Source of the DNA: an uncultured Enterobacter sp.
GTDB lineage: Bacteria > Pseudomonadota > Gammaproteobacteria > Enterobacterales > Enterobacteriaceae
Length of the DNA stretch: 8,824 nt
NCBI GenBank assembly: GCA_946477805.1
Contig: CAMKZP010000125.1
Span: forward strand, 1 to 8,824
Direction: 5' to 3'
Position numbers and translations under genes: made by a program. Positions 5,414-8,824 of the stretch are shown one piece after another; position 1 is the first letter of the stretch; the number at the start of each line of letters is the position of its first letter. The notes under the pieces were generated by a model, which was given only the letters and a program-made list of their open reading frames with translations, ran no database searches and was not told the origin of the DNA.

Positions 5414-6460
5414 ATGACTGCACAATCCCAGGTTCTTAAAATCCGCCGCCCCGACGACTGGCATATCCATCTGCGTGACGGTGATATGCTGAAAACCGTC
5501 GTGCCTTATACCAGCGAAATTTACGGCCGCGCGATTGTTATGCCTAACCTGGTTCCGCCAGTCACCACCGTCGATGCCGCCATCGCGTACCGCCAGCGTA
5601 TCCTCGACGCCGTACCTGCCGGGCACGATTTCACCCCGCTGATGACCTGCTACCTGACCGACTCGCTCGACCCGAACGAGGTGGAGCGCGGGTTTAACGA
5701 AGGCGTCTTTACCGCAGCAAAACTCTACCCGGCCAACGCCACGACCAACTCCAGCCACGGCGTGACCAGCATTGACGCCATCATGCCGGTTCTGGAAAGG
5801 ATGCAGAAACTGGGCATGCCGCTGCTGGTGCACGGGGAGGTCACCCACGCCGAGATTGATATTTTTGACCGCGAAGCGCGCTTTATCGACACGGTCATGG
5901 AACCGCTGCGCCAGCGCCTCCCTGCGCTAAAAGTGGTGTTTGAACACATCACCACCAAAGACGCCGCTGAATACGTCCGCGACGGGAATGAGCTCATCGC
6001 CGCCACTATCACCCCCCAGCACCTGATGTTCAACCGCAACCATATGCTGGTCGGCGGCGTGCGCCCTCACCTGTACTGCCTGCCGATCCTCAAGCGCAAT
6101 ATCCACCAGCAGGCCCTGCGCGAGCTGGTTGCCAGCGGCTTCACTCGTGCGTTCCTGGGCACCGACTCAGCCCCTCACGCGCGCCACCGTAAGGAAGCCA
6201 GCTGCGGCTGCGCCGGCTGTTTTAACGCGCCGACCGCCCTTGCCAGCTACGCAACCGTGTTCGAAGAGATGAATGCGCTTGAGCATTTCGAGGCCTTCTG
6301 TTCCCTTAACGGCCCGCGCTTCTATGGGCTGCCGGTAAACGAAGGCTTCATTGAGCTGGAGCGTAAAGAGAGCCAGGTTGAAGAGTCTATACCGCTGACC
6401 GACGACACCCTGATCCCGTTCCTGGCGGGTGAAACCGTGCGCTGGACGGTAAAACGCTAA
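5414..6460 (+). CDS. pyrC: PyrC, dihydroorotase
   Basis: Zinc metalloenzyme of the amidohydrolase superfamily that interconverts N-carbamoyl-L-aspartate and L-dihydroorotate, the third step of de novo pyrimidine synthesis, in the cytoplasm. Length is 348 residues, equal to E. coli PyrC. The metal and catalytic residues are all present: H17 and H19 (DWHIHLRD), the carboxylated K103 (TAAKLY), H140 (LVHGE), H178 (FEHIT) and the catalytic base D251 (GTDSAPH). I start it at ATG 5414 (MTAQSQVLKIRRPDDWH), which has GGAG 5 nt upstream and matches the family. An in-frame ATG at 5384 would add ten residues but has no ribosome site and lies inside the regulatory leader. Expression is set by PurR and by the CTP-sensing leader. 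dinI follows after 75 nt with its own SOS promoter. Confidence 0.98.
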   Translation: MTAQSQVLKIRRPDDWHIHLRDGDMLKTVVPYTSEIYGRAIVMPNLVPPVTTVDAAIAYRQRILDAVPAGHDFTPLMTCYLTDSLDPNEVERGFNEGVFTAAKLYPANATTNSSHGVTSIDAIMPVLERMQKLGMPLLVHGEVTHAEIDIFDREARFIDTVMEPLRQRLPALKVVFEHITTKDAAEYVRDGNELIAATITPQHLMFNRNHMLVGGVRPHLYCLPILKRNIHQQALRELVASGFTRAFLGTDSAPHARHRKEASCGCAGCFNAPTALASYATVFEEMNALEHFEAFCSLNGPRFYGLPVNEGFIELERKESQVEESIPLTDDTLIPFLAGETVRWTVKR

Positions 6461-6477
6461 AAAAGCGTTCCCCCTGG

Positions 6478-6506
6478 TTGTCAAAACAATAATGTACCTG
6501 TATAAA
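6478..6506 (+). promoter_or_regulatory. dinI promoter
   Basis: A -35 box TTGTCA (6478-6483) and a -10 box TATAAA (6501-6506) are separated by exactly 17 nt; each matches five of six consensus bases. The LexA box covers the -10 box, so LexA would exclude polymerase. It lies 29 nt before the dinI ATG. Confidence 0.8.
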
Positions 6507-6513
6507 TACACAG
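6498..6513. promoter_or_regulatory. LexA (SOS) box of dinI
   Basis: CTGTATAAATACACAG fits the SOS consensus CTGT-N8-ACAG, with the AT-rich centre typical of tight boxes, and overlaps the predicted -10 box. It is flanked by a further perfect inverted pair, TAATGTA (6490-6496) and TACATTA (6514-6520), so the dyad extends across 31 nt apart from one extra C on the left. DinI is a standard member of the E. coli SOS regulon. Confidence 0.93.
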
Positions 6514-6535
6514 TACATTACACAGGGGGGCATTT

Positions 6536-6781
6536 ATGCGTATTGAAGTTACCGTCGCCAAAACTACCGTATTGCCAGCCGGCGCGCTCGATGCGCTGGC
6601 AGGTGAGTTATCCCGCCGTATTCACGACACTTTTCCAGATAACAACAGCGCCGTCACCGTACGTTACGCATCTGCCAACAACGTCTCCGTCATTGGCGGG
6701 GCAAAAGAAGACAAAGATCGTATCACCGACATCCTGCAGGAAACGTGGGAAAGCGCCGACGACTGGTTCATCACCGATTAA
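6536..6781 (+). CDS. dinI: DinI, SOS-induced modulator of RecA
   Basis: Small cytoplasmic protein that binds RecA filaments, stabilises them and modulates LexA and UmuD cleavage. It is 81 residues, the same as E. coli DinI, and highly similar through the whole length. The C-terminal helix is strongly acidic (KEDKDR...LQETWESADDWFITD, from about residue 57), the surface that mimics DNA and contacts RecA. ATG 6536 is preceded by an AGGGGGG tract 5 nt upstream. The gene stands alone between its LexA-controlled promoter and an intrinsic terminator, so it is a single SOS transcription unit, although read-through from pyrC cannot be excluded since no good terminator follows pyrC. Confidence 0.97.
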   Translation: MRIEVTVAKTTVLPAGALDALAGELSRRIHDTFPDNNSAVTVRYASANNVSVIGGAKEDKDRITDILQETWESADDWFITD

Positions 6782-6807
6782 AACTTGCTCCCTCATTGTG
6801 TTTTTTT

Positions 6808-6830
6808 GCCGGGTCGCCCCGGCTTTTTTT
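6808..6830 (+). terminator. Intrinsic terminator after dinI
   Basis: GCCGGG (6808-6813) and CCCGGC (6818-6823) form a 6-bp GC-only stem with loop TCGC, followed by seven T. A T-run also precedes the stem on the upstream side. Confidence 0.92.
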
Positions 6831-6978
6831 GTTATGTTCCCGCCTCAAAGTTCAAATTAATTCAGTATCTTCTTAGAAAATCGTGAACAAGATGGTGTTT
6901 TATTGTTCTAATAATCCTAAAAGACAGAAAAATGTGTTGCCAGCTGTTTATTTTCCTCTCTGGACCCCTTATTACTTG

Positions 6979-6984
6979 TATACT
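6979..6984 (+). promoter_or_regulatory. Possible -10 box for bssS
   Basis: TATACT lies 73 nt before the bssS ATG and matches five of six -10 bases, but no recognisable -35 box stands 16-18 nt upstream. The surrounding 276-nt gap after dinI is AT-rich, has a weak inverted pair GAACAA / TTGTTC (6885-6890 / 6903-6908), and shows no gene. Confidence 0.35.
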
Positions 6985-7057
6985 GAAGATGTTTTCAGAA
7001 AAAGCATGCATTGAACCTCAAAGCCGTTGTCTTCTAACACGCATTAAGGGGGTTATA

Positions 7058-7312
7058 ATGGAAAAGAATAGTGATGTCATCCAGACCCACCCGCTCGTCG
7101 GCTGGGATATCAGCACCGTAGACAGCTACGATGCGCTGATGCTGCGTTTGCACTACCAGACCCCGAATCAACTCAACCGTGAAGAAGCGGAAGTTGGACA
7201 GACGCTGTGGCTTACAACAGACGTCGCTCGCCAGTTTATTTCTATTTTAGAAGCAGGCATTGCCAAAATAGAATCCGGCGACTATCAGGAAAATGAGTAT
7301 AAACGGCATTGA
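7058..7312 (+). CDS. bssS: BssS, biofilm formation regulator
   Basis: Small protein, 84 residues as in E. coli BssS (YceP). In E. coli its loss alters biofilm formation, indole/AI-2 related signalling and motility; the molecular mechanism is not settled. The sequence is nearly identical to the E. coli protein over residues 7-38 (THPLVGWDISTVDSYDALML) and 47-75 (VGQTLWLTTDVARQF), and differs mostly in the short linker around residues 38-45. No signal peptide or membrane segment is seen, so it is presumably cytoplasmic. ATG 7058 follows an AAGGGGG ribosome site 6 nt upstream. An in-frame upstream extension is rejected because conservation begins at MEKN. It forms its own transcription unit, with a terminator 25 nt after the stop. 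Confidence 0.95.
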   Translation: MEKNSDVIQTHPLVGWDISTVDSYDALMLRLHYQTPNQLNREEAEVGQTLWLTTDVARQFISILEAGIAKIESGDYQENEYKRH

Positions 7313-7337
7313 TTTGATGCCCATTTGTCACTCAACA

Positions 7338-7364
7338 GGCACCCCTCGGGTGCCTTATTTATTT
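7338..7364 (+). terminator. Intrinsic terminator after bssS
   Basis: GGCACCC (7338-7344) and GGGTGCC (7348-7354) make a 7-bp stem with a three-base CTC loop, followed by TTATTTATTT. It ends 64 nt before the solA start. Confidence 0.85.
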
Positions 7365-7428
7365 CTCCCTTGTATAACCCCCCGATGTTAATTACCCTGC
7401 TAGCAAAGTGTTACTCAGCGAGATGCTC

Positions 7429-8547
7429 ATGAAATACGACTTAATCATTATTGGTAGCGGCTCCGTTGGTTCTGCCGCCGGCTATTATGCGACACAAGCG
7501 GGTCTGAACGTCCTGATGATTGATGCCCACCTCCCCCCGCATGCGGAAGGCAGCCACCACGGTGATACCCGGCTGATCCGCCATGCCTACGGTGAGGGCG
7601 AGCGCTACGTTCCGCTGGTGCTGCGCGCTCAGACGCTGTGGGACGAGCTGGCCACGCTCACCGAAGAGCGCATTTTTGACCGCACGGGGATTATCAACCT
7701 GGGCCCGGCCAGCTCGGCCTTCCTTGCGACCGTGGAACAGAGCGCGAAACAGTTCAACCTTAACGTTGAGCGTCTGGACGCCAGCGGCATCATGCAGCGC
7801 TGGCCTGAAATTACGGTCCCGGAGGATTATATCGGGCTGTTTGAAGCCAACTCGGGGGTTCTGCATTGTGAAACGGCCATTAAGACCTGGGTCGAACTGG
7901 CAGAAAAGGCAGGCTGCGCCCAGCTGTTCAATTGCCCCGTAAGCGGCATCACCCATCATGCTGACGGGGTGACCGTCACCACCGCGGACGGGGACTATAC
8001 TGCCTCCCGCCTGCTGATAAGCGCAGGCACCTGGGTGACAAAACTGCTTCCGGACCTGCCCGTGCAGCCGGTGCGAAAAGTCTTCTCCTGGTTCCAGTCT
8101 GACGGGCGCTACAGCAGCCAGAATAACTTCCCGGCCTTTACCGGCGAGCTGCCCAACGGCGATCAGTTCTACGGATTCCCGTCGGAAAAGGACGCCCTGA
8201 AAATCGGTAAACATAACGGCGGGCAAATCATCTCCTCACCTGAGGATCGCAAGCCGTTTGGCGACTGCGCTCAGGATGGTTCGGAAGCCTTCTCGTTCTT
8301 GCGCAATATTCTGCCCGGCGTGGGCGGGCTGCTCTACGGTGCCGCCTGCACCTACGACAACACCGCGGATGAAGACTTTATTATCGATACCCTGCCAGGG
8401 CACGATAACACCCTGCTGATTACCGGGCTGAGCGGTCACGGCTTTAAGTTTGCCTCCGTGCTGGGTGAAATCGCCGCGCAGTTTGCACAGGGCATCGCGC
8501 CGCAGTTTGATCTGACGCCCTTCTCACTATCGCGTTTTAACGGATAA
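7429..8547 (+). CDS. solA: SolA, N-methyl-L-tryptophan oxidase
   Basis: Flavoenzyme of the monomeric sarcosine oxidase family that oxidatively demethylates N-methyl-L-tryptophan (and, poorly, sarcosine), giving the amino acid, formaldehyde and hydrogen peroxide. The protein is 372 residues, as in E. coli. The FAD-binding dinucleotide fold opens the sequence with GSGSVG (9-14). The cysteine that carries FAD covalently is conserved in YGAACTYDN at about residue 307, equivalent to E. coli Cys308. The family signature HHGDTRLIRHAYGEG lies near residues 43-57. I chose ATG 7429 (MKYDLIIIG), with GAG 6 nt upstream; an in-frame ATG at 7423 and GTG at 7408 would only add residues absent from the family. 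A TATAAC at 7373-7378 might be a -10 box but lacks a matching -35. A strong hairpin follows the stop. Confidence 0.96.
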   Translation: MKYDLIIIGSGSVGSAAGYYATQAGLNVLMIDAHLPPHAEGSHHGDTRLIRHAYGEGERYVPLVLRAQTLWDELATLTEERIFDRTGIINLGPASSAFLATVEQSAKQFNLNVERLDASGIMQRWPEITVPEDYIGLFEANSGVLHCETAIKTWVELAEKAGCAQLFNCPVSGITHHADGVTVTTADGDYTASRLLISAGTWVTKLLPDLPVQPVRKVFSWFQSDGRYSSQNNFPAFTGELPNGDQFYGFPSEKDALKIGKHNGGQIISSPEDRKPFGDCAQDGSEAFSFLRNILPGVGGLLYGAACTYDNTADEDFIIDTLPGHDNTLLITGLSGHGFKFASVLGEIAAQFAQGIAPQFDLTPFSLSRFNG

Positions 8548-8553
8548 TGCAGC

Positions 8554-8583
8554 ACAGGCTCCGGATGTCCGGAGCCTGTCTTT
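8554..8583 (+). terminator. Strong hairpin terminator after solA
   Basis: ACAGGCTCCGG (8554-8564) and CCGGAGCCTGT (8569-8579) are a perfect 11-bp stem with an ATGT loop. The T-tract is short (CTTT), so termination may be partial, but the stem is the most stable in the window. It lies between solA and yceO. Confidence 0.75.
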
Positions 8584-8596
8584 AACAGGGTGAATG

Positions 8597-8710
8597 ATGC
8601 GCAGGATCGTCGATTTTCTCATCAATAATATTCGCGAGCATGTGATTCTTTATATTTTTCTATCGGCCCTGCTGGTGGCCATCGACTTCATTTATATTGT
8701 CTTTTATTAA
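8597..8710 (+). CDS. yceO: YceO, small single-span membrane protein
   Basis: A 37-residue protein recognised by similarity to E. coli YceO: the segment LINNIREH is identical, and the pattern RR...LYIFLSALLVAIDFIYIVFY follows the E. coli sequence. E. coli YceO is listed as 46 residues, but its in-frame Met10 begins the part that aligns here, suggesting the shorter start is the real one. Residues 1-15 are basic and polar; residues 16-37 form one hydrophobic helix ending at the C-terminus, so it should sit in the inner membrane with the basic end inside. AGGG lies 6 nt before ATG 8597; an adjacent in-frame ATG at 8594 is an alternative start. In E. coli the gene has been linked to biofilm-related phenotypes only. 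It follows solA, as in E. coli. Confidence 0.85.
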   Translation: MRRIVDFLINNIREHVILYIFLSALLVAIDFIYIVFY

Positions 8711-8824
8711 CCGCCAGCGCTGACACTTACTGACGTTTCTTTAGGTTTATTTAGACTCTTCCAGAAAGGTAAATACCGTCCATTCTGGAGTTGAACGACG
8801 CCACTGAAATACCTTCCCAAAACA
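8711..8824. other. Intergenic sequence after yceO
   Basis: No coding region is seen. In E. coli the next gene on this strand is the cytochrome b561-like yceJ; its beginning is not in the window. The stretch contains a spaced inverted pair CCAGAA (8761-8766) / TTCTGG (8783-8788) and no convincing promoter. Confidence 0.5.

Noticed and set aside
6454..6470. Stem AACGC / GCGTT at the end of pyrC as a terminator
   Set aside because: The stem is only 5 bp, includes the stop codon in its loop, and is followed by CCCC, not T.
6932..7057. A 42-residue N-terminal extension of bssS (MCCQLFIFLSG...)
   Set aside because: Conservation with BssS begins at ATG 7058 with a good ribosome site; the upstream part is AT-rich promoter-like sequence without homology.
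7441..8226. A 261-codon minus-strand open frame inside solA
   Set aside because: It is entirely antisense to a well-conserved SolA, with no recognisable domain or ribosome site.
1..8824. A novel accessory system (defence, phage, mobile element, CRISPR)
   Set aside because: Every open frame of credible quality corresponds to a conserved enterobacterial gene in near-standard order. There are no direct repeat arrays, transposase genes, integration sites or compositional breaks.

Overview
The window is a stretch of core chromosome from an Enterobacteriaceae member. Every gene recognised has a close E. coli / Salmonella counterpart of the same or almost the same length. The protein variants and the REP sequence suggest the Enterobacter / Leclercia / Lelliottia neighbourhood, but that genus-level guess is inference. 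The left edge is not biological: bases 1-39 are Illumina Nextera library adapter, so the window starts at a contig end that cuts murJ.

Layout. On the minus strand, reading leftward from about 3208, lies the set rimJ (2574-3158), yceH (1914-2564), mviM/yceM (986-1911) and murJ (856 to the contig end). rimJ-yceH-mviM are packed 2-9 nt apart; a REP palindrome sits between mviM and murJ. mviM carries a 2-nt insertion that breaks its frame after codon 34. murJ is cut inside codon 273. On the plus strand, reading rightward, lie mdtH (3396-4604), yceB (4728-5288), pyrC (5414-6460), dinI (6536-6781), bssS (7058-7312), solA (7429-8547) and the small membrane protein gene yceO (8597-8710). The order matches the E. 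coli K-12 pyrC region except that grxB, expected between mdtH and yceB, is absent; only 123 nt separate those genes.

Regulation visible in the sequence: a good sigma70-type promoter for the rimJ set; a PurR operator, promoter and CTP-sensing leader hairpin in front of pyrC; a LexA box over the dinI promoter; intrinsic terminators after yceB, dinI, bssS and solA. A nearly perfect hairpin that would bury the mdtH ribosome binding site and start codon is the least expected element.

The genes do not form one pathway. They cover cell-wall lipid II export (murJ), ribosomal protein acetylation (rimJ), drug efflux (mdtH), an envelope lipoprotein (yceB), pyrimidine synthesis (pyrC), SOS modulation (dinI), biofilm regulation (bssS) and N-methyl amino acid oxidation (solA). 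I found no phage, insertion sequence, CRISPR array, tRNA/rRNA, defence system or other undescribed system here.
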